From Planctomycetes bacterium UBA1146 (GTDB lineage: Bacteria > Planctomycetota > UBA8108 > UBA1146): a DNA stretch of 47,666 nt. The position numbers and the translations under genes are program-made. The notes below the pieces were generated by a model. It was given only the letters and a program-made list of their open reading frames with translations. It was not told the origin of the DNA and made no database searches. The stretch lies in the NCBI GenBank assembly GCA_002311345.1, contig DCAA01000026.1:355-48020 (forward strand), written 5' to 3'. How positions within the stretch are numbered: position 1 is the first letter of the stretch; the number at the start of each line of letters is the position of its first letter. Positions 18,209 to 26,242 of the stretch are shown in pieces.

Positions 18209-19155
18209 TGCTCTTCCTCTCTCATCTTCTTCAAACGAGCCTGGCGGCGATATCTTTGCGTCAACGCAGCGATGACGACCAGCAGCGCGAGACCCTTCCA
18301 GGACAGGATCAGATCGAGTATCAGACCGACAAATACGGGGGAACCCGACAGTTCCTGACGCCATTGTTCCGTTGCCTGTTCGATGGAAATCCCTGCAACT
18401 TGCTCGAACCCCACCGACCAGGAGAGACCTTGTTGACACTTTTCAAGGATTTCGGCATGCAGGTTCTCTCCGAAGCGCCGCCGGGTCCAGTCTATGAAGA
18501 GAAGCGCCTCGGCATAGAGCAGCGATGCACGGAAATGGTCGCGGGGTAGAACCTGATCGAGATCGGTGATGGGCACCAGATCATCTTTTCGGGCCAGCAG
18601 GATCAGCGTTCTGCGAGTCGAGGGATCGGGGTGCTGACGGGCAACCGACTGCGCGATCCCCTCGTGAACCCAGCGTGGCAATCGACCGCCTGCCTCCTCG
18701 AGGACCAGGTGAGCCAACTCGTGTACGAGGGTGGCACTTCCCTTGCCTGGATTGCGAATCAGGTGCTCGAGGTCGATGACGGCGATCCCCTTGCGGGTCA
18801 GGGCGACAGCGGGAACCCAGCGTGGAACGGGATCTGCACCGAGGGTCTTCAGTGCCGAGTTGAGACCATGGTGCCCAGCAACAAAAACCAGCAGAGGACG
18901 ACGAGCGGAGTCTGATCCGAGCCAGATCCGTAGTTCCCCGAGAGCCTTCTCTACCCGCGCTCGAAGCGCAGTGGAGGGATCACCCAAACCTGGAGCCATG
19001 GCGCAGTCGAAAGTCTTTTCCTCGATCCTGCGGTACTTTTCGAGAATATCCTGCTCTGCAGACAGCGGCGATACCGTCAAGAAAAGCAGGATGAACAGCC
19101 ATATCCTGCCGAGGCATGGGAACTGAAGGAATTTGATCGTCGACTTCGAGATCAC
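18139..19155 (-). CDS. Membrane-anchored gluzincin-type zinc peptidase (peptidase MA-like)
   Basis: A 338-residue exported protein. A GTG at 19155 follows GGGGAG and opens a signal peptide (hydrophobic FILLFLTV core, residues about 19-33). The zinc motif HELAH is at His145, Glu146, His149, and a third ligand candidate Glu165 lies in WVHEGIAQ; this HExxH...E spacing is typical of gluzincins in the peptidase MA-like group. A C-terminal membrane helix (about 280-300) is followed by a basic cytoplasmic tail, so the catalytic domain probably faces the periplasm. The tail is overlapped by the downstream aminotransferase gene. Substrate unknown. Confidence 0.78.
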   Translation of the reverse strand: MISKSTIKFLQFPCLGRIWLFILLFLTVSPLSAEQDILEKYRRIEEKTFDCAMAPGLGDPSTALRARVEKALGELRIWLGSDSARRPLLVFVAGHHGLNSALKTLGADPVPRWVPAVALTRKGIAVIDLEHLIRNPGKGSATLVHELAHLVLEEAGGRLPRWVHEGIAQSVARQHPDPSTRRTLILLARKDDLVPITDLDQVLPRDHFRASLLYAEALLFIDWTRRRFGENLHAEILEKCQQGLSWSVGFEQVAGISIEQATEQWRQELSGSPVFVGLILDLILSWKGLALLVVIAALTQRYRRQARLKKMREEEQWNPPASPTSDGRNRMDRSDSTN

Positions 19156-19170
19156 GTTGCTCCCCGATGA

Positions 19171-19208
19171 AGAGAAAAGGGGCGCAGGACTATCTGTCCC
19201 ACGCCCCT
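19171..19208 (-). terminator. Rho-independent terminator after the actin-like operon
   Basis: On the minus strand a two-part stem (AGGGGCG/CGCCCCT outside, GGAC/GTCC inside, loop AGATA) is followed by TTTTCTCTT. It lies 29 bp after the actin-like gene stop and directly before the peptidase ribosome site. Confidence 0.75.
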
Positions 19209-19236
19209 GCATCATCCAACGTGTCGTATCTAAGCG

Positions 19237-20430
19237 CTAGACACTCTCTGAAAGAGCGGCAACCAGGCAACCCTTGGAGACGCTGTAGAGAGGGTCCTCT
19301 GCCAGTCGGATCTCTTTGATTTCGAGCGGAAACTGGATCTTCTCGAACTCCTGCTGGAACACTTCAATGAAGCCACCGATCATGCTCGTCCCACCGGCAC
19401 AAACGATGCTCACCGGCTCCGGGAAACTGGGCATCGAGGAGGAGGACTCGAAGCGTTCCTTGATGTTCTTGAGCGTGTAGGAGATCAGATTGCGGTAGTA
19501 AATCTCGACGGCTTCTTCTTCGCGTCCATGAGGATTCGCGAGATCGACACCCTTTTCCTTGAGACCACAGGCACGAGAAGAACTGATTCCGAGGGCGCTG
19601 CCAACGTTGCGATCAATCCAGTCTCCGCCACGAGTGGTGGAGAAGGACAGGGCCGGAATTGATTTGTAAGCAACGCAGACGTTGAACATTCCGCCACCAC
19701 AGGAGATTCCGATACCGGTGAAATCGTCTTCGGCGAGTTCGCTGAAAACCACAGCGTGACCTTCGATCAGCGGCTTCGGGTCGTATCCCATTCCCTTCAG
19801 CAATCCGCCGAAGACACCCTGGTGATAAACAACATTCATCTCGGCATCGATCGGTTCTGCCGGAACCGAGAAGTAACAGTTCTCACCCTGCTGATTCGGG
19901 CTACCGAGCAGAGTCTCGAGAAGCATTTTCTCTATCGGAAGAGCATCGTTCTCATCTGGACTGATCATGCCAGCTTTCATCGGGCGACGGGTGTCGCGGT
20001 TGAAGATGTTCGCAAGTTCGAATGCGGGATCCCCAACGACAACCATGCGATTATTGACAACGACATACTGAACACCGAGACGAGTCAGCATGTTTTTGGT
20101 GTAATCATCGCAATCGATATCAATGAAAGCATTTCGCTGGATCTTGAGGTTCACGTTTCCCGTGTTGTCCTGGAAGGAGGACACGAGATTCGCGGTACCA
20201 ATGTCGAGTCCTCGTCCGAGCTGGACTACGGCCTTGGTGGTATCAATTGCAGTGACCACCGGGTCGGCAACAGACGTGTCTTCGTTGTCGTTGACCGGGT
20301 AATTGACTGCATTCAAAGCCATGGCTTCCTCGAGACCGAAAACAACGTCTTTCTTCTGGCCCTTGCCGACATCAGCGGCAGATCCCTGGGTTTCGAAGCT
20401 GTCACGGGCGTAATCTGTGTAATCTCCCAT
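19237..20430 (-). CDS. Actin-like ATPase (MreB/ParM superfamily), divergent
   Basis: A 397-residue actin-fold protein. The phosphate-1 loop LDIGTAN is at 75-81 (compare DLGTAN of MreB). The phosphate-2 region GIGISCGGGMFN is at 239-250, and the adenosine loop VCAGGTSMIGG is at 343-353. It differs from canonical MreB: about 70 charged residues precede the first actin motif, no amphipathic membrane-binding helix is evident, and no mreC/mreD follow. Instead a coiled-coil protein gene lies 6 bp upstream, ending just before this start. It probably forms filaments for positioning or segregation of a cell component; that role is inference. Superfamily membership is secure, subfamily is not. Confidence 0.82.
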   Translation of the reverse strand: MGDYTDYARDSFETQGSAADVGKGQKKDVVFGLEEAMALNAVNYPVNDNEDTSVADPVVTAIDTTKAVVQLGRGLDIGTANLVSSFQDNTGNVNLKIQRNAFIDIDCDDYTKNMLTRLGVQYVVVNNRMVVVGDPAFELANIFNRDTRRPMKAGMISPDENDALPIEKMLLETLLGSPNQQGENCYFSVPAEPIDAEMNVVYHQGVFGGLLKGMGYDPKPLIEGHAVVFSELAEDDFTGIGISCGGGMFNVCVAYKSIPALSFSTTRGGDWIDRNVGSALGISSSRACGLKEKGVDLANPHGREEEAVEIYYRNLISYTLKNIKERFESSSSMPSFPEPVSIVCAGGTSMIGGFIEVFQQEFEKIQFPLEIKEIRLAEDPLYSVSKGCLVAALSESV

Positions 20431-20436
20431 GCCCCG

Positions 20437-21138
20437 TTACTCCGTTTCTTTCTGGAGGCCTCGCAATTTTGCCAGGTTGGCAGCGATTCCTCCCGCTTTC
20501 GCGTTCTTGACCTCGATTTGCTCGAGGTTGTTTTCTAGTTCTTCACCCGACGGCTTGGAAAAGAGCGCCACAAGCGCCTCCTCAGACGGGACTTCTTGTA
20601 CTCTTGCTGTGGCTCCTGTTGATCCGTGTACAACCTTGGCAGCGAGCGCATCGATACTCTTGCGAATACCGTCGATCTGGGCTCCGGTTGCTCCGGTTGC
20701 TTCGGTAGGTTCGGAGCGAGAATCTTCGAGTGCTTCCTTGACCACGGAACGAAGTTCATCAGGGTCCAAGTGGTGAGCGGAAGCGCCTTTATGGAGGCGC
20801 GCATCTTCGAGTCTCTCCTCGAGATCGACGGCCTGGTCACGAAGTTTGGCGATGCGTTGCTCGTAGTTATCCTGCTGCTCCTGTTGTTCGGAATTGCGTT
20901 CCTTCACCAATCTGGTGAACTCGCTACGAGCCTCGTCGCGAATCTTGGTGCAATCCTTATCGTTGATCTCGCTGAGGCGCTCGGCGACGACATTCTCCAC
21001 CGCTTCATCGATAAGGCTGAAGATGGCGGCTCTGTCGAGGACCCGGACGGTTCTGTGTCCCCTGCGGGCGAGTTCATCGATGGCCATGGTGCTGGTGCGC
21101 TTGTTCAGTGCGTCCGGCACATCATATTTGTATCTCAT
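20437..21138 (-). CDS. Coiled-coil protein paired with the actin-like ATPase
   Basis: A 233-residue protein I cannot assign to a named family. The N-terminal 50 residues (RYKYDVPDALNKRTS, then DELARRGHRTVRVLDRA) look like a compact domain. Residues about 50-115 are a highly charged helix with heptad character (SEFTRLVKERNSEQQEQQDNYEQRIAKLRDQ is its core, given here as position about 70-100). A low-complexity EATGATGAQ linker and a second helical part end it. The stop is 6 bp before the actin-like start, so both are probably made together. A filament adaptor or regulator is plausible. The start at 21138 follows AAGGA; an in-frame GTG at 21165 is also possible. Confidence 0.72.
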   Translation of the reverse strand: MRYKYDVPDALNKRTSTMAIDELARRGHRTVRVLDRAAIFSLIDEAVENVVAERLSEINDKDCTKIRDEARSEFTRLVKERNSEQQEQQDNYEQRIAKLRDQAVDLEERLEDARLHKGASAHHLDPDELRSVVKEALEDSRSEPTEATGATGAQIDGIRKSIDALAAKVVHGSTGATARVQEVPSEEALVALFSKPSGEELENNLEQIEVKNAKAGGIAANLAKLRGLQKETE

Positions 21139-21229
21139 CGGCCATCCGTCCTTCTCGGTGCGCAATCGCTGGTTTCCGTGAGGATTTCGCGACTTTTCGC
21201 CTGAGGACTGATCTCAGCGACCAGCCCAT

Positions 21230-21260
21230 CTTCGAAGGCCTCTTTCTAGAGGCCAAGAAG
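21230..21260 (-). promoter_or_regulatory. Hairpin in the leader of the coiled-coil/actin operon
   Basis: A perfect 7-bp stem (ggcctct / agaggcc, loop ttct, core 21237-21254), extended by cttc/gaag outside small internal loops. It lies about 90 bp upstream of the coiled-coil ATG with no T-run after it, so a leader or regulatory structure is likelier than a terminator. Confidence 0.4.
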
Positions 21261-21288
21261 ACTAGCATCGGGTTGGAAAGGGCGGCAA
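21259..21288 (-). promoter_or_regulatory. Possible sigma-70 promoter for the coiled-coil/actin operon
   Basis: On the minus strand TTGCCG (21288-21283) and TAGTCT (21264-21259) are 18 nt apart. The match is moderate. Transcription would begin within the adjacent hairpin, which weakens the call. Confidence 0.3.
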
Positions 21289-21357
21289 ACCGCGAGACGG
21301 ACGGAGGTGCAAGGAATAGCCCTCAGAAGCTACTCATGATCACTAATCGCTGATTCG

Positions 21358-22065
21358 TTAGCCGTCAGCGTCGATCATCTTCTGGGAATAGAGGCGGATA
21401 CGGGACTCAGCTGCCCTGCGATCCCTCTGTGAGAGTTTGGTACCGTAAACTTCCATCATCTGCATCAAGGCGGCCCGTGCCCCGGAATAATTGCCCAGAG
21501 CCACGTAGATCTGCTGAAGTTCCCAGTACTGATTGGGATGCTGATAGGCGGCAGTGGTATTGCGCAGATGGAACTCCAGATCTCGCAACGAGAGGCGTAG
21601 CCAGCGATTGGCATCCGCTCTGGCCTGGGTTCGACGCCTCAGTAGATCATCATCTGGCTTCAACCCCGCCTCTTCGAGGGGGGTACATTCCTGATCGAGG
21701 ATGGCATAGATGTACTGGTATCCATCCGCGATCCGCTTGCGGATCTCGCATCTCTCCAGTCGGGGTTGGAGCGAGTCGGAACTCAGGCTCACCGCTTCGT
21801 TGAGCAGCACCTCTGCTTCCTCGTACCGCTTGATACTGACCTGAATACTCTCGAATTTCTCAGTATCCACCGTATCCATCACTTCACGGATGATCCGAGC
21901 CGCTTGCTCTCGATTCTTGGTGATCCGCTGAGCCACTTCGACGGCATCGATCCCGTCCGAATTATATCGGGATGGGGTCGTGCCACACCCGATCAGGGTC
22001 GCCAGTAGCGCCAGCACAACAAAATTGCAGATCCCTCGAGACCATCGACTCTTCTGGACTGTCAT
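21358..22065 (-). CDS. Lipoprotein with TPR-like helical repeats, unknown function
   Basis: A 235-residue protein. The ATG at 22065 follows AGAGGAG and opens a signal peptide with lipobox LIGC (Cys near 27). The mature part is almost all helical. Its C-terminal section, including the YQHPNQYWELQQIYVALGN and ARAALMQMMEVYG elements, reads like a TPR pair. No catalytic motif is visible. Lipoproteins of this layout are usually periplasm-facing, outer-membrane-anchored adaptors. It lies upstream of the coiled-coil/actin pair on the same strand but is separated by 219 bp with a possible promoter, so membership in that operon is uncertain. Confidence 0.7.
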   Translation of the reverse strand: MTVQKSRWSRGICNFVVLALLATLIGCGTTPSRYNSDGIDAVEVAQRITKNREQAARIIREVMDTVDTEKFESIQVSIKRYEEAEVLLNEAVSLSSDSLQPRLERCEIRKRIADGYQYIYAILDQECTPLEEAGLKPDDDLLRRRTQARADANRWLRLSLRDLEFHLRNTTAAYQHPNQYWELQQIYVALGNYSGARAALMQMMEVYGTKLSQRDRRAAESRIRLYSQKMIDADG

Positions 22066-22179
22066 CAATACTCCTCTTGCAATACACGGATCCGCTCCGG
22101 ACAACCGACCGTACAGTCTAATGCCATCGCCCGGGAAGGGAAGTCTCATCGGGGGATGAACCGTCAGGATGCATCCTGG

Positions 22180-23748
22180 TCACTGGCCGGAGTCTTGCTC
22201 CTCGGCAGCCCGGAGCGCGGATATCCCATCTTCACGAGGTGTCACCAGGTGCTCTCTATGTCGGTCGATGAGCACCTTTCCCGGCGCTAATCCCTTCGGC
22301 TTTCGAACATACTTTGCTTCGGTCCAGTGCACAGCGAGACTACCGGGTCCCCGCCAGCCACTCAGACGAGCCGCCACGTATGCAGCATCATCGATGCTCT
22401 CGGGCGAGGCGGTCTTGCCCCGATTGACTCTCAGAATCACATGGGGACCAGGTTTTCCGGCGACATGGAAGAAGAGATCGTTGCCACGCGCCGTGCGAAG
22501 GCTCAATTCGTCATTTTGACGCGCACCGCGACCGGCGAGGATGGTGAGACCTTCACGAGAACGAAACGTCCGGAACCGGGTCGCACTGTCCTTCTTCTTT
22601 GCAACGGCAACGGACTTGTCCTGGCGAGTACGCTGTCGAATCTTGCCATGTAGTCGAATCAACTTCTGTGCCTCCTGGCACCACTTCCCAACCCGTTCAT
22701 CGGCACTCGAGGTGGCATCATCCAGATCCGCAACTGCGTCGACAACTCGATCGAGGCGCTCCAGCACAACGAGCGTGTCATCTTTTCTACGAGTCAGGAT
22801 CTTGAGAGATCGCTTTCCTTTGCGAGCACGTCGGAAAAACCGTTCGATATTTTCCATAGGAGTTCGATCCGATTCGAGCGCAATTTCTACCAGTGGAGTT
22901 CCTTGCTGAAACCAATCGGTAACCTCCACCGATTCCATCCCACGATTCAGTAGTGAAAGGTTGCTCTTGAGCAGATCTCCCTGTCGTTGCCACTCTTGCC
23001 AGCGCTCGGATGCTTCAAGGTCGGTCTCCAGTTTCTGAAGTCTCCTGGCCAGGGTCTTGCGTATTCTCCTCAGTTTCTGTTCGTGCCTGCGCAATTCTCC
23101 CGCCAGCAAGCAAACTTGCTCCTGTTTCTCCAACCGGACACCAAGCCATCGATGAAGAGGAGCCTCCCCGTCTCTGTACTCGACAGGAATTGCCTGAATC
23201 GGATCGAAAGGCAGCGTTGCCGATCCCACCGCAACGTTTTCAGTCGCTCCATCCGGTGGTCGCTTCGAAGGATGATAAGGCTGCCCATGCCCCAAACTTC
23301 CCCTGCCGCTCACCAGTTGGACCCGACGATCAGGTCCCTCGACGATCAGCAGGCGACCCTGACGACCGAATAGTTCCACGATCAATTGGCGACTGATTCG
23401 TGATCCGTTCTTGTAGGAGAGAACCAGCCTCATCACCCGGTCTCCACCCGGTTGGTCGACCCTGTCGACTCTGGCACCGGAGATCAGATCCCTCAGTTGC
23501 AAGACGAGTTCGCTGGGTCTCGGGGGCGCCTTGGGAGGATTTTCCCACAGCACCATCCGCATTGTTCCAGGATGAAGGGAGATCAGGAGATGTCGTCGGC
23601 GCGAACCGGATCCGATGACGATTCGGAGATTCCCTCCGGGCGCATCGAAGACCTTACCGACATGCTGGCCACAGATGAGTTCCTGAAGTTCAACAACTAG
23701 CCGCGCGATTTCTTCTTTTCTCAGGCTTCCACGTGCAGAAAAATTCAC
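22180..23748 (-). CDS. NFACT family protein (RqcH/fibronectin-binding-like)
   Basis: A 522-residue protein of the NFACT family, whose bacterial members (RqcH) bind stalled 50S subunits and recruit Ala-tRNA for tailing; some were first described as fibronectin-binding proteins. The N-terminal NFACT-N domain is about 1-180. A long coiled coil lies near 215-400, with the EKQEQVCLLAGELRRHEQKL element. The C-terminal NFACT-R domain (about 410-505) carries GRGARQNDELSLRTARGNDLFFH as its core, with ARGNDLFFHVAGKPGPHV the recognisable family stretch. A GTG at 23748 is the start used; no strong ribosome site is visible. Quality-control function is inferred from the family. Confidence 0.85.
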   Translation of the reverse strand: MNFSARGSLRKEEIARLVVELQELICGQHVGKVFDAPGGNLRIVIGSGSRRRHLLISLHPGTMRMVLWENPPKAPPRPSELVLQLRDLISGARVDRVDQPGGDRVMRLVLSYKNGSRISRQLIVELFGRQGRLLIVEGPDRRVQLVSGRGSLGHGQPYHPSKRPPDGATENVAVGSATLPFDPIQAIPVEYRDGEAPLHRWLGVRLEKQEQVCLLAGELRRHEQKLRRIRKTLARRLQKLETDLEASERWQEWQRQGDLLKSNLSLLNRGMESVEVTDWFQQGTPLVEIALESDRTPMENIERFFRRARKGKRSLKILTRRKDDTLVVLERLDRVVDAVADLDDATSSADERVGKWCQEAQKLIRLHGKIRQRTRQDKSVAVAKKKDSATRFRTFRSREGLTILAGRGARQNDELSLRTARGNDLFFHVAGKPGPHVILRVNRGKTASPESIDDAAYVAARLSGWRGPGSLAVHWTEAKYVRKPKGLAPGKVLIDRHREHLVTPREDGISALRAAEEQDSGQ

Positions 23749-23803
23749 GAGGCTATTTCATCCCGTTGCAATGAAACGATCCACTTGCGGTAGCACGATA
23801 GTT

Positions 23804-24256
23804 TCACTCCGTCGCATTCCATTTGTCATCGATGAGATCATAGGAATGCAAATCCGAGGCATCGAAGAAGAGCTCCAGTTCCCGCTGCGCTGCTTCGGGA
23901 CTGTCAGATCCATGAACAAGATTGAAGCCGTCCGAGATTCCGAAATCTCCCCGGATGGTGCCCGCATCGGCATCGGATCCGAACGTGGCTCCCATCAGTT
24001 TTCGGCACACGTTGATCGCCTTATTACCCTCCAGTGCCATCGCGACGACTGGACCGGAAGTCATGAACTGAACCAGACCCGCATAGAAGGGTTTGCCCTG
24101 GTGTGCCTCGTAATGAGTGGCAGCCAGTTCATCACTGATTTGCATCAATCTCATGCCGATCACCTTGAGTCCCTTGCACTCGAATCTCCCGATGACACGT
24201 CCAATCAGACGCCTCTGAACGGCATCTGGCTTGAGGAGGATGAGCGTACGCTCCAT
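23804..24256 (-). CDS. ndk: Nucleoside diphosphate kinase
   Basis: A 150-residue enzyme of normal length that equilibrates NDPs and NTPs through a phosphohistidine. The N-terminal ERTLILLKPDAVQR and the active-site NLVHGSDSPE (catalytic His) are conserved. The ATG at 24256 follows GGAATGG; the longer in-frame extension upstream has no family similarity and was rejected. It is divergent from the sigma-54 activator gene, with a 221-bp shared upstream region in which I could not fix promoters. It lies 55 bp upstream of the NFACT gene on the same strand. Confidence 0.96.
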   Translation of the reverse strand: MERTLILLKPDAVQRRLIGRVIGRFECKGLKVIGMRLMQISDELAATHYEAHQGKPFYAGLVQFMTSGPVVAMALEGNKAINVCRKLMGATFGSDADAGTIRGDFGISDGFNLVHGSDSPEAAQRELELFFDASDLHSYDLIDDKWNATE

Positions 24257-24477
24257 CGTTCCATTCCTTCCCTCGGGGTCATCTGGCCCCGGATGGTATG
24301 CTTCTTCGCGGCAGGATCTCTCTTTCGGGTCAGATCCTGGGGGGAACCTCCCGGAGGAGTTTCTTCTGGGCAACCCTCTCCGGCGCGGGAACCATTCCGG
24401 CGCCCCGCGGAATTCGATTCTCGCCCCTGGGGCCTCGATTTCCAGCAGATCGAGACGGGCGAGTGGAGGGTTGACCG

Positions 24478-26046
24478 ATGGAGTCGGAGCGAGAAGTCCA
24501 GCATCCTGCCGCACTGCGTGAAATCCTCACGCATAAGGGGGCATCTTCGGTCGATGCCATCGCTGGAATCCTGGCCAAAATTCCCGCCAATGACGCCTTC
24601 GAGCCATTCCTGGACATGATCGTGGAGATTACCGGGGCAGAGCGGGCATTCCTTCTCGAACATCAAGCCGATGACCGTTGGAAATGTATCCTGGCACGAA
24701 ACCTGGATCAGGAAGATCTCCATCAACCTCTCGACAAGATCCTGTACCCGCTTCTCGATCGTGCCGGCCAGCAGCAAACCCCGTGGAGTTGCGCCGATGT
24801 TCCCGCCTTGCCCGATCGAGAACGGTGGGATAGAGAACACCTTCCCCGGACAAAATCGGTACACATCGTTGGTCTCGGAGCAGGTTTTTTCGTCTACATC
24901 GACCACCGTTTCCAGGAACTCACGGAAGGCGCATCGGATGACCCGATGCTGGCGGTCGCACTGATTGCCATCCAGTACGCGATTTCACGAAGCAACCAGG
25001 AAACTGCAAACGAAACAAGTTCTATCCGCCAGAAATCCGCCGCCGCGCGCGCTACCAGAGTTTCGACAGCGGGGACTTCCGACTCCCCCACCGTAGAGAT
25101 CATCGGCGAGGATTCGAATCTGATCGCAACCAAGAATCTGATTGGTCGCATCGCAGGTAGTGATACCCCGATCCTCATCACCGGAGAAAGTGGAACGGGA
25201 AAGGAACTCGCTGCCCGTTTGATTCATGAGCAGAGTCAACGTGCATCCGGCCCTTTCATCAGTGAAAACTGCGGCGCCATTTCGGAAAACCTGCTGGAGA
25301 CAGAGTTGTTCGGTTGCATGAAAGGCGCATACACCGGTGCAACCTCGGACCGACGAGGACTCTTTGAACTGGCACAGGGGGGCACCATCTTCCTCGACGA
25401 AATCGGAGATACATCCCCTGGCCTCCAGAAGAAACTACTTCGAGTGATTCAGGAGCGAGTTCTGCGGCGCGTCGGAGGCCAGGAATCGATAGAGATCGAT
25501 GTGAGGATCGTATCGGCGACCAACAAGGATCTGTCGAATGCGGTCCGGGAGGGGGATTTCCGGGAAGACCTGTACTATCGCCTCAACGTGATCAATGTCC
25601 ATCTGCCAGCGCTGCGCGATCGCGGCGATGATATCGAACTGCTGGCACAGCACTTCCTGAAACAGATCAACGAGGAAACAGGATCTGACCTGAGTCTCAA
25701 TCCCGAACTCCTCGAGGCACTCAGATGCCACGAGTGGCCCGGAAATATCCGGGAACTTCAAAACGAGATCCGTCGAGTTCATACGCTCGCCGAAGAGAAA
25801 CTCGATCCTTCTCATCTGTCCGCGCGAGTCACCGGTGAAAAACCGATGGCCCCGGTCACGACCGGATTCGACCGGGTCAGAAAAGCAGGGTCGCTCAAGG
25901 ATGCCATCGAGCATCTCGAGGCAGAATGGATCGAGCAAGCTCTTGAACGCTGCGATGGACACAGGGGACGGGTCTGTCAGTGGCTCGGAATCCCAAAAAC
26001 CACGCTCTACGCGAAGATGCGCAGGTATGGACTATCGACCGACTGA
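24478..26046 (+). CDS. Sigma-54-dependent transcriptional activator with GAF-like N-terminus
   Basis: A 522-residue enhancer-binding protein. Residues about 20-175 look like a GAF-type sensory domain. The AAA+ domain (about 208-440) has Walker A GESGTGKE at 236-243, Walker B in GTIFLDEIGD near 302-311, and a sigma-54 contact loop reading GAYTGA at 283-288 instead of GAFTGA (a tolerated Tyr variant in the family). The C-terminus has a Fis-type helix-turn-helix (RGRVCQWLGIPKTTLYAKMR). No receiver domain is present, so it is likely controlled by a ligand or by other proteins. The ATG follows GGAGGG. It is divergent from ndk and lies upstream of rpoD. Confidence 0.92.
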   Translation: MESEREVQHPAALREILTHKGASSVDAIAGILAKIPANDAFEPFLDMIVEITGAERAFLLEHQADDRWKCILARNLDQEDLHQPLDKILYPLLDRAGQQQTPWSCADVPALPDRERWDREHLPRTKSVHIVGLGAGFFVYIDHRFQELTEGASDDPMLAVALIAIQYAISRSNQETANETSSIRQKSAAARATRVSTAGTSDSPTVEIIGEDSNLIATKNLIGRIAGSDTPILITGESGTGKELAARLIHEQSQRASGPFISENCGAISENLLETELFGCMKGAYTGATSDRRGLFELAQGGTIFLDEIGDTSPGLQKKLLRVIQERVLRRVGGQESIEIDVRIVSATNKDLSNAVREGDFREDLYYRLNVINVHLPALRDRGDDIELLAQHFLKQINEETGSDLSLNPELLEALRCHEWPGNIRELQNEIRRVHTLAEEKLDPSHLSARVTGEKPMAPVTTGFDRVRKAGSLKDAIEHLEAEWIEQALERCDGHRGRVCQWLGIPKTTLYAKMRRYGLSTD

Positions 26047-26242
26047 CCGGCGCCACCGAGTAATTACCTGTTCCATTCCTGGACAGATGTATCCGAGTTC
26101 GAACCTCAACCAGCCGATTCACGCCCCCGATCAACCTCAGGGGCTCTCCTGATCCATATCTCACCGGGTCCCGATCTTGCTGCTGTTCTGTCGAACAAGG
26201 AACCAAACAAACCCACCTGGGTGACGGATCAGGAGGCGCATC

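Noticed and set aside
24257..24514. N-terminal extension of nucleoside diphosphate kinase
   Set aside because: The 86 extra residues are low-complexity Arg/Pro/Gly and overlap the divergent activator gene; the ATG at 24256 gives the normal 150-residue enzyme.
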